Positions 45,825 to 56,520 of a stretch of DNA of 59,657 nt are shown here, piece by piece (the first letter of the stretch is position 1; every line of letters begins with the position of its first letter). A program made the position numbers and the translations under genes. The notes below the pieces were generated by a model. That model was not told the origin of the DNA, did not search any database, and was given only the letters and a program-made list of their open reading frames with translations. Source of the DNA: Fischerella muscicola SAG 1427-1 = PCC 73103 (GTDB lineage: Bacteria; Cyanobacteriota; Cyanobacteriia; Cyanobacteriales; Nostocaceae); contig NZ_AJLJ01000052.1 in assembly GCF_000317245.1 (NCBI RefSeq), positions 1 to 59,657 on the forward strand, given 5' to 3'.

Positions 45825-46883
45825 ATGAGCGCGACAGGAGAGAAATTAGCGATCGCGCTTGGGATCTTGGTATTGGCTACTGGTTGCACAACACAATCCC
45901 AGACATCTACGCAAACTTCTCCATCGTCTAATGTTACTGAAGTTACTAATTCACAAACAGTTGCAGCAGTAACAATAGATGGTTCCAGTACTGTTTATCC
46001 AATTACCCAAGCAATAGCAAAGCAGTTTCAGGCAGAATCCCAAGATAAAACCCAGGTAAAAGTAGATTTTTCTGGTACTAGCGGTGGGTTTGAGAAATTC
46101 TGTGCTGGAACAACAGATATTAATAATGCCTCACGACCAATTCTCACCGCAGAAATGGAAGTATGTAACAAAAATAATGTCAGATTCATAGAACTTCCAG
46201 TGGCGTTTGATGCTCTTACTATTGCTGTCAATTCTCAAAATACTTGGGCAAAAGACATTACCACTGCTGAATTAAAAAAGATTTGGGAACCAGAAGCCCA
46301 AAAGAAAATTACCAAATGGAACCAAGTACGTGCATCTTGGCCGGATCGTCCACTGAGTTTGTATGGTGCTGGTAACAAGTCTGGTACATTTGACTACTTC
46401 ACAGAAGCAATAGTTGGTAAAGTTGGAGTCAGTCGCAGTGATTATACAGCCAGTGAAGATGATGAAGTCTTAGTAGATGGCATTAGTAAAGATCCGAATG
46501 CTTTAGGATACTTTGGCTTTGCCTATCTTGAAAAAAATCAAAGCAAGTTAAAAGCACTAGCTGTTAATAATGGCAAAGGGGCAGTATTGCCTAATCGAGA
46601 AACAGTGGAAAAAATTCAATATCAACCTTTGTCTCGACCACTGTTTATTTATGTTAATGCTCAGTCTGCTCAAAAGAAACCAGCAGTCAAAAATTTTGTA
46701 GATTTCTATATTCAAAAAGCACCAACAACAGTAGCTTCTGTGGGGTATGTACCTTTACCCGAAGAAGCTTATCACCTTGATGAAGTTCACTTTACCAGAG
46801 GTAAGGTCGGAACAGTTTTTGCAGGAGAAGCAGAGGTGAACTTGACAATTGGAGAGTTGTTAAGAAAACAGGCAAAGTTTTAG
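45825..46883 (+). CDS. PstS/SphX-like phosphate-binding lipoprotein in the ars operon
   Basis: 352 residues. Lipoprotein signal with lipobox LATGC (Cys at about residue 21). Oxyanion-binding loops: [46 protein letters not shown] and [12 protein letters not shown]. This is a PstS-type fold, closest to the SphX branch. No pstC, pstA or pstB follows; instead acr3 begins 29 bp downstream. A role in scavenging phosphate under arsenate stress, or in sensing oxyanions, is an inference. Confidence 0.88.
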   Translation: MSATGEKLAIALGILVLATGCTTQSQTSTQTSPSSNVTEVTNSQTVAAVTIDGSSTVYPITQAIAKQFQAESQDKTQVKVDFSGTSGGFEKFCAGTTDINNASRPILTAEMEVCNKNNVRFIELPVAFDALTIAVNSQNTWAKDITTAELKKIWEPEAQKKITKWNQVRASWPDRPLSLYGAGNKSGTFDYFTEAIVGKVGVSRSDYTASEDDEVLVDGISKDPNALGYFGFAYLEKNQSKLKALAVNNGKGAVLPNRETVEKIQYQPLSRPLFIYVNAQSAQKKPAVKNFVDFYIQKAPTTVASVGYVPLPEEAYHLDEVHFTRGKVGTVFAGEAEVNLTIGELLRKQAKF

Positions 46884-46912
46884 GAACTAGCATTTTTTTG
46901 AGGGTGATACTG

Positions 46913-48067
46913 ATGGGAACAAATCGTTCGCAAACTAGTACAGTTCGCGTTCAAGCTGGTAGTAATCTGAGTTTTTTTGAAAAATATCTTACTGTCTGGG
47001 TGTTTTTGTGTATTTTCATTGGCATCGCTTTGGGTAGATTATTTCCAGGAGTGGCGATCGCACTAGATGCGATGAGTGTGTATCAGGTATCCATTCCCAT
47101 TGCAGTCTGTTTATTTTTCATGATGTATCCCATCATGGTGAAGATTGACTTCACCCAAGCTGCGAATGCTGTGCGCGCACCAAAACCTGTGATTCTCACC
47201 TTGGTAGTGAACTGGTTGATTAAACCATTCACGATGGTGGCTTTTGCTCAATTTTTCTTAGGGTGGTTATTTCGTCCTTTGATTGTAGGAACAGAGGTCA
47301 TTCGTGGTAGTGAAGTGACATTAGCGAATTCCTACATTGCTGGCACTATTTTATTAGGAATTGCTCCTTGTACTGCAATGGTGCTGATGTGGGGCTATCT
47401 TTCCTACGGTAATCAAGGACACACCTTAGTAATGGTGGCGGTGAATTCGCTGGCGATGTTGTTTTTGTATGCACCGTTGGGTAGGTGGTTGCTAGCAGCG
47501 AATGATTTAACAGTACCTTGGCAAACAATAGTTTTGTCTGTGCTGATTTATGTCGGGCTACCCCTAATAGTAGGAATGTACAGCCGTTATTGGATTTTAA
47601 AATACAAAGGTAGAGAGTGGTTTGAAAAGCAATTTTTAAAGTATTTGACTCCGGTTGCTATTACTGCCCTACTACTTACTTTAGTATTGCTTTTTGCATT
47701 TAAGGGAGAATTAATTGTTAATAATCCCTTGCATATTTTGTTAATTGCTGTCCCACTTTTTATCCAAACTAATTTTATTTTCTTGATTAGTTATGTAGTA
47801 GCTTTGAAAATGAATTTGTCCTATGAAGATGCTGCACCTGCTGCATTAATTGGGGCTAGCAATCATTTTGAAGTAGCGATCGCCACTGCTGTGATGTTGT
47901 TTGGTTTAAATTCGGGTGCAGCACTGGCTACAGTGGTAGGAGTTTTAATCGAAGTACCAGTTATGTTGATGCTGGTTGAAGTGTGTAAGCGCACAGCAGC
48001 TTGGTTTACACGGGAACCAGAAAAGGCGACGTTACGAGATCCGCGCTGTTTTAAAGCTTTTGAATGA
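46913..48067 (+). CDS. acr3: Acr3-family arsenite efflux permease
   Basis: About 384 residues with some ten membrane spans (for example [47 protein letters not shown]). The conserved Cys in GIAPCTAM and the [15 protein letters not shown] region are typical of Acr3. It exports arsenite using the proton gradient. ATG 46913, preceded by GAGGGTGAT, is preferred over TTG 46898. It is co-transcribed with the pstS-like gene. Confidence 0.93.
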   Translation: MGTNRSQTSTVRVQAGSNLSFFEKYLTVWVFLCIFIGIALGRLFPGVAIALDAMSVYQVSIPIAVCLFFMMYPIMVKIDFTQAANAVRAPKPVILTLVVNWLIKPFTMVAFAQFFLGWLFRPLIVGTEVIRGSEVTLANSYIAGTILLGIAPCTAMVLMWGYLSYGNQGHTLVMVAVNSLAMLFLYAPLGRWLLAANDLTVPWQTIVLSVLIYVGLPLIVGMYSRYWILKYKGREWFEKQFLKYLTPVAITALLLTLVLLFAFKGELIVNNPLHILLIAVPLFIQTNFIFLISYVVALKMNLSYEDAAPAALIGASNHFEVAIATAVMLFGLNSGAALATVVGVLIEVPVMLMLVEVCKRTAAWFTREPEKATLRDPRCFKAFE

Positions 48068-48148
48068 TGGGTTAATTCATCAAGCGATCGCAATCAGCAA
48101 ATCATCTAATAAACTCTGTTGTGTGTAATTGTTATTTCATGAGTAACT

Positions 48149-48814
48149 ATGGCGAAAACCTTCGATCATCCACCGAAAATATTGTTTTTATATGGCTCTT
48201 TGCGAGAGCGTTCTTATAGTCGTTTATTAGCAGAAGAAGCTGCTCGCATTATTGAGGATTGTGGTGCGGAGGTAAAGTTTTTTGATCCTCGTGATTTGCC
48301 AATTCACAACAGCGTACCTGATACCCATCCAAAAGTTCAAGAATTACGAGAATTGAGCCAATGGTCTGAAGGTCAAGTCTGGTCATCACCAGAATTGCAT
48401 GGCAATATTAGTGGCATTATGAAAAACCAAATTGACTGGATTCCTTTGAGTATAGGAGCGCTCAGACCTACTCAAGGCAAAACTTTGGCTGTGATGCAAG
48501 TCAGTGGTGGTTCTCAATCTTTTAATGCAGTCAATACTCTGCGAATTCTCGGACGTTGGATGCGGATGTTTACAATTCCAAATCAGTCTTCAGTTGCTAA
48601 AGCTTACCAAGAGTTTAACGAAGATGGCACGATGAAGGATTCAGCTTATCGCGATCGCGTAGTTGATGTTATGGAAGAACTCTATAAATTCACCATGTTA
48701 CTACGTGACAAAGTAGATTACCTGAGCGATCGCTACAGCGAACGCAAGGAAAAAGCTGCTAAAGAAGCTATTCGATTAGCAAATAGTGCGTTATCAATAA
48801 GCAATGACAAATGA
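48149..48814 (+). CDS. arsH: ArsH, NADPH-dependent FMN reductase / organoarsenical oxidase
   Basis: 221 residues of the flavodoxin-like fold. The FMN phosphate loop is [40 protein letters not shown] and [20 protein letters not shown] are ArsH signatures. ArsH oxidises trivalent methyl and aromatic arsenicals to the less toxic pentavalent forms. It lies 81 bp after acr3; the C-terminal tail carries charged residues. Confidence 0.93.
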   Translation: MAKTFDHPPKILFLYGSLRERSYSRLLAEEAARIIEDCGAEVKFFDPRDLPIHNSVPDTHPKVQELRELSQWSEGQVWSSPELHGNISGIMKNQIDWIPLSIGALRPTQGKTLAVMQVSGGSQSFNAVNTLRILGRWMRMFTIPNQSSVAKAYQEFNEDGTMKDSAYRDRVVDVMEELYKFTMLLRDKVDYLSDRYSERKEKAAKEAIRLANSALSISNDK

Positions 48815-48894
48815 CAAATCACAAATAACGACTTTATTTGCACCGACTTACTTAAAAGTTTTCTGTTAGTAAACTTATCCACAACCAAAAAAAC

Positions 48895-49290
48895 ATGAAA
48901 AAAGTAATGTTTGTTTGCAAAAAAAATTCTCGTCGTTCTCAAATGGCAGAAGGATTTACTCGTACATTAGGACAAGGAAAAGTTGCCGTCACAAGTTCAG
49001 GCTTAGAAGGTTCTCATGTAGACCCAATTACAGTGCAAGTCATGTCAGAAATTGGCATTGATATTAGTAATCAAACTTCCAAACCTCTAAGTGATTTTAA
49101 TCCAGAAGATTACGATGCTGTGATTTCTTTGTGTGGCTGTGGAGTAAATTTGCCAGAGGATTGGGTGATCAGAGAAGTGTTTGAAGATTGGCAACTAGAA
49201 GATCCAGAAGGACAATCAATCGAAACCTTTCGCCGTGTTCGCGACCAAGTAAAAGAACGAGTCGTAAAATTGATTGCAGAACTTAGCTAA
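48895..49290 (+). CDS. arsC: ArsC-type arsenate reductase (low-MW phosphatase fold)
   Basis: 131 residues. The P-loop Cys8 in MFVCKKNSRRSQMAEGF fits C-x5-R, and SLCGCGVNLPEDW supplies further Cys. This resembles the cyanobacterial enzyme that has a phosphatase fold but uses glutathione and glutaredoxin. It reduces arsenate to arsenite for Acr3. It is the last gene of the operon; a hairpin terminator follows. Confidence 0.93.
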   Translation: MKKVMFVCKKNSRRSQMAEGFTRTLGQGKVAVTSSGLEGSHVDPITVQVMSEIGIDISNQTSKPLSDFNPEDYDAVISLCGCGVNLPEDWVIREVFEDWQLEDPEGQSIETFRRVRDQVKERVVKLIAELS

Positions 49291-49311
49291 AAATAAAAAA
49301 ATAATTATTTT

Positions 49312-49352
49312 AAGTTTGTGGTGAAAGCTAAAATGCTCACTACAAACTTTTT
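49312..49352 (+). terminator. Terminator after the ars operon
   Basis: AAGTTTGTGGTGA (49312-49324) pairs with TCACTACAAACTT (49337-49349) at 12 of 13 positions, then TTT ATTTT. Confidence 0.7.
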
Positions 49353-49437
49353 ATTTTATGTCTTAAGCAAGATGTAACTCTCAAAGCTTAAAAATTAATA
49401 TATTAGACTGTTATATATTTTAATTTAATTCTTAACT

Positions 49438-50481
49438 GTGATTAATCAAAATCAAGAAAATATCATTAATTCTTCAATTGAAGATACTTATACTACTAAG
49501 GGGTATAAATTTAGTTGGTTTGATTGGTTTTGCTTATGGTATCCTCCCGGTTGGCTAATATTATTCAACCGTCACTGGCAGCATTATCATTCAGATGCTG
49601 ATGGATGGAATTGGCTAGAATACATCTTATTTTTAATTCCTTTTGGTTTCTATTTAGCAATATTTATTCGGTGGTTGCGCTTGGGGTGTAGAACACCACG
49701 TCAGGAAATCAGTGAATTTGTTCCTAGTTATCAACAGGCTTTTAGTAAGGAAATTCTTGCTCCAATTGTTGAAAAGTACTTTCATGGTGAATTACATCAA
49801 ATTGAGAATTTACCAAATACAAAACCACTATTGTTAGCCATGAACCATGCAGGAATGTGTTTTCCATGGGATTTTTTATCTTTATGTTATTTATTAGGAA
49901 AAGAGCGAGGATGGATAGTCAGAACATTGGCTGGTGTCACTTTATTTGATCATAATTGGATGGTTTGGTGGTTGCCACCTGGATGGTCAAAAGTGTTAGG
50001 TGGTGTGAGAGCGGAGTTAGATGAATTTACTACAGCTTTGCAAGATAATACGATTATTTTATATGCACCAGAAGGATTACGGGGACCAAGAAAAGGTTGG
50101 CAAAAACGTTATCAATTAGAAAAGTTTGATATTAGTTTTATACAGTTAAGTCAACGTTTTCAAATTCCGATTTTACCTGTAATTTGTATTGGCAACGAAA
50201 ACTTACATCCTTGGACTACTAACCTGCACAAGTTACAGCGATTATTCAAATTACCATTTTTACCTTTATCGCCTTTAATATTGGTTTTTATTATTTTTCC
50301 TTCTATGGGTGTTTGGGCATCTAAAACTCATCTACGTTATTTTATTCAATCTTTAGAAATAATTAACTTACAACCAAATGCTCAAAATCGTTCAGATAAT
50401 AAACGTGTAGTAATTTACCAACAAGCACAAGCACTACGAGAAAAAATGCAAAATCAACTCAATAAACTTATCAAAAAATAG
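49438..50481 (+). CDS. Lysophospholipid acyltransferase-like membrane protein
   Basis: 347 residues. An N-terminal hydrophobic stretch (WLEYILFLIPFGFYLAIFIRWL) is followed by a PlsC-type acyltransferase domain. The glycine/arginine motif is APEGLRGPRKGW and the proline motif is IPILPVICIG. The catalytic block reads NHAGMCFPWD: His and Asp are seven residues apart, against the usual four of PlsC and six in some other branches. It begins with GTG (49438) without a clear RBS. It could acylate a lipid or a pigment. Confidence in family is good, in substrate low. Confidence 0.72.
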   Translation: MINQNQENIINSSIEDTYTTKGYKFSWFDWFCLWYPPGWLILFNRHWQHYHSDADGWNWLEYILFLIPFGFYLAIFIRWLRLGCRTPRQEISEFVPSYQQAFSKEILAPIVEKYFHGELHQIENLPNTKPLLLAMNHAGMCFPWDFLSLCYLLGKERGWIVRTLAGVTLFDHNWMVWWLPPGWSKVLGGVRAELDEFTTALQDNTIILYAPEGLRGPRKGWQKRYQLEKFDISFIQLSQRFQIPILPVICIGNENLHPWTTNLHKLQRLFKLPFLPLSPLILVFIIFPSMGVWASKTHLRYFIQSLEIINLQPNAQNRSDNKRVVIYQQAQALREKMQNQLNKLIKK

Positions 50482-50760
50482 TTATTTGTGTTGATAAAAA
50501 CAAAGTATGTGTTTAGTATGATAACATAATCAATCAATAATCAATATACTGAATTCGATTAATACATACATTTCAGTTAAAACATTGAAACAAAAACTTG
50601 TCAGAATTTTGACATAAAAATTTTACGTCTTTAAAGACCATGTATTTTTTGTGCCAATCTTGCAAAAATTTCACAGACTAGTAATAGGATTGTAGAATTT
50701 ATGACGAAATCTTAGTACCCACAAATGCCAAGATTGTAGCAGAAGCATATTTAAATTCTT

Positions 50761-52296
50761 ATGCCAGAACTACGCCAATATTCTATTGCTCAACACTACC
50801 ACGAACGCACTAAGTATGACCCTCAGACTATTGCTTCTAGAAGTAAGGGGTTGAATTGGGCAAAGCAGCCAGTGCCATTTAAAGAGTATAAAATAGGTTC
50901 TAGTTTTGACCTTAAGCCCTATATTCAAGATAAACCAGAAACTTTTGCTAATCACCCACAAGCGCGATGGTGGCAGAGATTATCACGGCTTTTGTTTTGC
51001 AGCTATGGACTAACTGCTAAAATCCCTTCGATGGGAAGTGCAGTATATCTTCGTGCTGCGCCTAGCGCTGGCGGATTATACCCAGCAGAAGTGTATCTGA
51101 TTTCTCGTGGTACAACGGTATTACCTCCAGGACTTTATAACTACCAGTGTCGGAATCATTCTTTAATCCATTTTTGGGAAAGTGATGTTTGGCAAGCTTT
51201 ACAAGAAGCTTGCTTTTGGCATCCTGCTTTGGAAAGTACCCAACTAGCTATTGTGATTACTGCGGTATTTTATCGCTCTGCATGGCGTTATGAAGATAGG
51301 GCATACCGTCGGATTTTTTTAGATATGGGACATTTATTAGGTAATATCGAGTTAGCTAGTAACATTACTGACTATCGTCCTCACTTAATTGGTGGCTTTG
51401 TGGATGAGGCAGTAAATGAGCTACTTTATGTAGATTCTCTGCAAGAAGGAGCGATCGCAGTTCTTCCTTTAGCAGATATGCTAGATATTCAGCAAAACTT
51501 ACCAACATGGCGAACTGCTTTACCTTCTGCTACAGAAACTAACTATCCTAAAATTCCTGATGGCGAGTTGCTGCAATATTTTCACAAAGCAACCCACATT
51601 CAACCAGGTACTACAGGAAAGCTCAATTTACCTGAGATTAAACAAGAAAAATCTTTAGAGGATAAATATAATTTTCCTTTTTGTCAAAAAATTTCTACTG
51701 TCACAGTTCCAGTCAACTGGGGTGAAAAGCTAATAGATTTAGAAAGTACAATTCTCAAGCGACGTTCTACCCGTGCTTATTCGGGTGGAGATTTGACGTT
51801 TGATGAATTAAAAGCTTTACTGAATTTTACTTACCAACCTCATGATTATATCGACCAAGGTTTTGATATTTCCCCAGATTACTTTGACCTAAATTTAATC
51901 GAAACATTCATTGCTGTTTCTGGAGTGAATGGATTAGAATCTGGTTGTTATTATTACGCACCAAAAGCCCAAGAATTACGCCAAATCCGCTTTAAAAATT
52001 TCCGGCGTGAGTTACATTTTCTTTGTTTAGGACAAGATTTAGGGCGAGATGCAGCAGCAGTCTTATTTCATACAGCCGATTTGAAAGCAGCAATTACCCA
52101 GTATGGCGATCGCGTTTATCGTTACTTACATATGGATGCTGGTCACTTAGGACAAAGAATTAATCTAGCTGCTGTTCACCTCGGATTAGGCGTTAGTGGG
52201 ATTGGTGGCTTCTTCGACGATCAGGTAAATGAAGTCTTGGGTATTCCTACTGATGAAGCTGTTTTGTATGTTACTACTTTAGGACGACCCAGATAG
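50761..52296 (+). CDS. SagB/ThcOx-type dehydrogenase with two nitroreductase domains
   Basis: 511 residues holding two FMN nitroreductase-like domains. Domain 1 (about 60-250): SRLLFCSYGLTAKIP, RAAPSAGGLYPAEVYLI and the GHLLGNIELA helix. Domain 2 (about 325-511): LKRRSTRAYSGGDLTFDEL, DAGHLGQRINLAAVHLGLGVSGIGGF and DEAVLYVTTLGRP. In domain 2 the expected Ser/Gly loop is less clear. SagB enzymes oxidise azoline heterocycles in peptide antibiotics, but no precursor peptide or cyclodehydratase gene is near, so it is probably a stand-alone oxidoreductase. Confidence 0.87.
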   Translation: MPELRQYSIAQHYHERTKYDPQTIASRSKGLNWAKQPVPFKEYKIGSSFDLKPYIQDKPETFANHPQARWWQRLSRLLFCSYGLTAKIPSMGSAVYLRAAPSAGGLYPAEVYLISRGTTVLPPGLYNYQCRNHSLIHFWESDVWQALQEACFWHPALESTQLAIVITAVFYRSAWRYEDRAYRRIFLDMGHLLGNIELASNITDYRPHLIGGFVDEAVNELLYVDSLQEGAIAVLPLADMLDIQQNLPTWRTALPSATETNYPKIPDGELLQYFHKATHIQPGTTGKLNLPEIKQEKSLEDKYNFPFCQKISTVTVPVNWGEKLIDLESTILKRRSTRAYSGGDLTFDELKALLNFTYQPHDYIDQGFDISPDYFDLNLIETFIAVSGVNGLESGCYYYAPKAQELRQIRFKNFRRELHFLCLGQDLGRDAAAVLFHTADLKAAITQYGDRVYRYLHMDAGHLGQRINLAAVHLGLGVSGIGGFFDDQVNEVLGIPTDEAVLYVTTLGRPR

Positions 52297-52315
52297 TTGT
52301 TGGATCAGAAAGTTC

Positions 52316-52364
52316 GTAGTAAGGACTTAAGTCTTGATTTTCTAGGCACTAAAGTGCTTACTAC
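52316..52364. repeat. GTAGTAAG/CTTACTAC palindrome
   Basis: Arms at 52316-52323 and 52357-52364 with AGGACTTAAGTCTT and GGCACTAAAGTGC inside. It lies between convergent genes (SagB-like and chlN), so it may also terminate both. Related to the stem at 49312. Confidence 0.55.
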
Positions 52365-52386
52365 AAACCCTTAAATCAATTAGCTA

Positions 52387-53817
<1,431 letters not shown>

Positions 53818-53905
53818 TTAAGAGTTAAGGGTCATTTGTGATTTGTCATTTGTCACTCATGAATACAAATGACAAAGAACAAATGACAAACTCTTAACTC
53901 TGTAT

Positions 53906-54712
53906 TTACGTGTTGGGGAAGAGACGGGCGATATCCGAGTCATCAAAACCGTTATTTGATATTTCTTCCCCAAAAAAATCTGTATTTGATTCACCCTTGA
54001 GGGAACCAGTCTCAGCACTCCAGACATCTGACAACACATCAGCAAACTCGTTTTCTTCAGGCGCAGCTGTGGCGCAGATTGTGTTGTCTGTTTCCTTCAT
54101 TGCATCAAAGGAAATATCGCCAAATTCATCTGCTGCATCTGGGTTAGATGTTTGCTGGAATTCGTTGTCAGAATTGTGATCTTGGGATGGGAAATGATCA
54201 TTGGAGCTATTGAGATGTTCCGTTGCCATTGCTCTGAGTTCATCCCGCACCATTGTATCGGAAACCATGAGGGTTTCTTTATGGTTGGGGGTCATTTCCA
54301 AATCAGGGGCGATCGCATCTTTGTCAAAATCATTGCTCTGTTGAGGTGTCAATATTTCAACATGGGATGTTTCTTCCATGACGACTAATGATTGATCCTC
54401 TTCTAGCGATTCCTCTGATTTAGGAGTAAAGTTGTTCCCCAAAGCAATATCAGGATCAAAATTTAAGTCCAGTACCTCAACCAAGGTATCTGCATCAGGA
54501 TTCAATTTAGAAAAAGGTAGCATTAACTGTGCTAACTTCGGTTCCAGCGCGTTAGCCACTCCCAGGATTAGGTAAGATGGTGGACGCTTGCCGCCATCAG
54601 GCGTGTAGACTGATTCTACCTCCATGTGCAATTTAATCCAGTCGCGATTGATTTGGAAAAATTGCAACCATTTTTGCTTTAATGAATCTGTAAAGCTATA
54701 GAAGAAGGCCAT
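53906..54712 (-). CDS. Protein of unknown function between chlL and chlN
   Basis: 268 residues. The N-terminal 75 residues form a conserved-looking block (SLKQKWLQFFQINRDWIKLHMEVESV, PPSYLILGVANALEPKLAQLMLPFSKLN). The rest is acidic, low in hydrophobics and probably disordered. It ends DDSDIARLFPN. This gene type recurs between chlL and chlN in filamentous cyanobacteria; its role is unknown but linked to dark chlorophyll synthesis by position. The 23-bp gap to chlL indicates one transcript. Confidence 0.75.
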   Translation of the reverse strand: MAFFYSFTDSLKQKWLQFFQINRDWIKLHMEVESVYTPDGGKRPPSYLILGVANALEPKLAQLMLPFSKLNPDADTLVEVLDLNFDPDIALGNNFTPKSEESLEEDQSLVVMEETSHVEILTPQQSNDFDKDAIAPDLEMTPNHKETLMVSDTMVRDELRAMATEHLNSSNDHFPSQDHNSDNEFQQTSNPDAADEFGDISFDAMKETDNTICATAAPEENEFADVLSDVWSAETGSLKGESNTDFFGEEISNNGFDDSDIARLFPNT

Positions 54713-54735
54713 ATTCCCATCCTGAGAAAAATGAT

Positions 54736-55602
54736 TTATACAATCATCAAGTCTAATTCTTCTTCCGGATTAGGAACCTGTGGTTTATTCGGATTTAAGT
54801 AAAAATCAGACAATAAAGAGAATAATTCCCTATCTTGGGCATCTTTAGGTACAACACCTTCGGGTAGTGACAGAAGTTGGTCGGCGATGTTTAAGTAATA
54901 ATCGCAAACGTAGTTCAAAGAGGGATCTGTATCTGCCATTTCAAACAAAGTCTTGCCCTTGACGCGGGAAACACGGATATCTTCAATTAAAGGTAAGACT
55001 TCTAAAACTGGCATCGGTACGGATTCTACGTATTTATCGATCAAGTCACGCTTAGATGTGCGATTCCCAATCAACCCAGCTAGACGCAGTGGGTGAGTTC
55101 TGGCTTTTTCTCGGACAGAAGCAGCAATACGGTTCGCTGCAAACAAGGCATCAAAGCCATTGTCAGTCACAATTATGCAGTAGTCTGCGTAATTCAGAGG
55201 TGCTGCAAAACCACCACAAACAACGTCACCTAGAACGTCAAATAAAATGACATCGTACTCATCAAAAGCGTTGAGTTCCTTCAGTAATTTTACGGTTTCA
55301 CCAACTACATAACCACCACAACCAGCACCTGCGGGTGGCCCACCTGCTTCTACACAATCTACACCACCATAGCCTTTGTAGATCACATCTTCCGGCCAAA
55401 TATCTTCGTAGTGGAAATCCTTTTCTTGCAGAGTATCAATAATCGTCGGAATCAAGAAACCGGTAAGAGTGAAGGTGCTGTCGTGTTTGGGGTCGCAGCC
55501 AATTTGCAAGACTTTCTTGCCGCGTTTGGCTAAAGCGACGGAAATATTACAGCTAGTTGTAGATTTACCGATCCCGCCTTTTCCGTAAACTGCTAATCTC
55601 AC
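54736..55602 (-). CDS. chlL: Light-independent protochlorophyllide reductase iron protein
   Basis: About 288 residues, NifH-like. P-loop [13 protein letters not shown]; Cys ligands for the 4Fe-4S cluster in [16 protein letters not shown] and [24 protein letters not shown] and a C-terminal [17 protein letters not shown]. It donates electrons to ChlNB with ATP hydrolysis. The start is taken as GTG 55602, with GAGG eight bases upstream, giving the normal length. An in-frame ATG at 55698 would add 32 residues, including a CCTRCC stretch, not part of ChlL. Confidence 0.95.
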   Translation of the reverse strand: MRLAVYGKGGIGKSTTSCNISVALAKRGKKVLQIGCDPKHDSTFTLTGFLIPTIIDTLQEKDFHYEDIWPEDVIYKGYGGVDCVEAGGPPAGAGCGGYVVGETVKLLKELNAFDEYDVILFDVLGDVVCGGFAAPLNYADYCIIVTDNGFDALFAANRIAASVREKARTHPLRLAGLIGNRTSKRDLIDKYVESVPMPVLEVLPLIEDIRVSRVKGKTLFEMADTDPSLNYVCDYYLNIADQLLSLPEGVVPKDAQDRELFSLLSDFYLNPNKPQVPNPEEELDLMIV

Positions 55603-56228
55603 TGTTTTTGCCTCTTTATAGTTTTTTTTATAAAACAACTGGCTCAAACACTTGCAGCACCGCGTGCAACAGCGATGTGTGAAGTCTTCGAGTGTCATTA
55701 TTGTCCAAAAAAACCTGAAAATAAAGGGGACTTAAAAATGAATTATGTTGTAAAAACAAGCTTTTAATTAAATATATATTTTTAAGTAATTTATTTGCGA
55801 TTATAAATCTATAAATGCCTAAAAAACAAATTTTTATTAACTTTATGTTATTTTTAAATGTAAAATAGTAACAATAAACAAAAAAATATTTCCTTGATTT
55901 ATATGCTTTTCATCAAACAGAACTTATGGTAGAAGAGTATTAATACTCTATGTTGACCAAGTGCAAGTAAGAACATAAAGCAAGAAGCCCTATCCTTTGC
56001 CACAAAGATAGACTTCCTATATCCGCTTCAAACTAGCTCATAACTTTTATTGTCAAAATTTCAGTAAAGTTTCATTCCGCACTCTTGGTTCAGATTGAAA
56101 TGTGATTCTCAGCAAAAAAATAGGCAGTTGCAAATTAACTGCCAAGATTAGCGATCGCTAATTCTGAGACATGACTCAGAAAATATAAAAAATTATTACA
56201 TTTAAAAAATCGAAGTCAATTTTTCAGC
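55603..56228. other. Long leader and promoter region of chlL
   Basis: About 626 bp with no gene. AT-rich; contains a perfect 16-bp palindrome AGAGTATTAATACTCT at 55934-55949. HIP1 and nothing else near 56150. The length suggests regulation of chl genes, but no known factor site could be named. Confidence 0.4.
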
Positions 56229-56477
56229 CTATCTAGTCTCTAAAACCTCAATTTCTTGCAATGATTGCCAACCAGGATGCCATTGGGAACGATCTTCCAG
56301 CAACTTGGCATTCATCCAAAAGCGGACATTAGGGTCACAAGAAGAAACCATTTCGGCATATACCCACTTACCCTGATTTTTACGGTTGACAACTTGGAAG
56401 TGCCGCCAACCATCTACTTTTTTTTGTGCAGTCCACTTAGAACCAACTAAGTAAGGAAACTTTTGTTTTTTGGTCAT
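56229..56477 (-). CDS. TIGR02450-type Trp-rich small protein
   Basis: 82 residues with several Trp in a spaced pattern: LVGSKWTAQKKVDGWRHFQVV, KWVYAEMVSSCDP and SQWHPGWQSLQEIE. This fits the small Trp-rich conserved family TIGR02450 known from cyanobacteria and some proteobacteria. The function is unknown; the basic Lys-rich beginning could bind nucleic acid. Short TCATTTG repeats precede it. Confidence 0.85.
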   Translation of the reverse strand: MTKKQKFPYLVGSKWTAQKKVDGWRHFQVVNRKNQGKWVYAEMVSSCDPNVRFWMNAKLLEDRSQWHPGWQSLQEIEVLETR

Positions 56478-56520
56478 TGGTCATTTGTCATTTGTCATCT
56501 GTCATTGGACAAAGAAGGAT

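Noticed and set aside
50761..52296. Peptide-antibiotic (azoline) biosynthesis cluster around the SagB-like gene
   Set aside because: No YcaO cyclodehydratase, precursor peptide, protease or transporter gene lies within reach.
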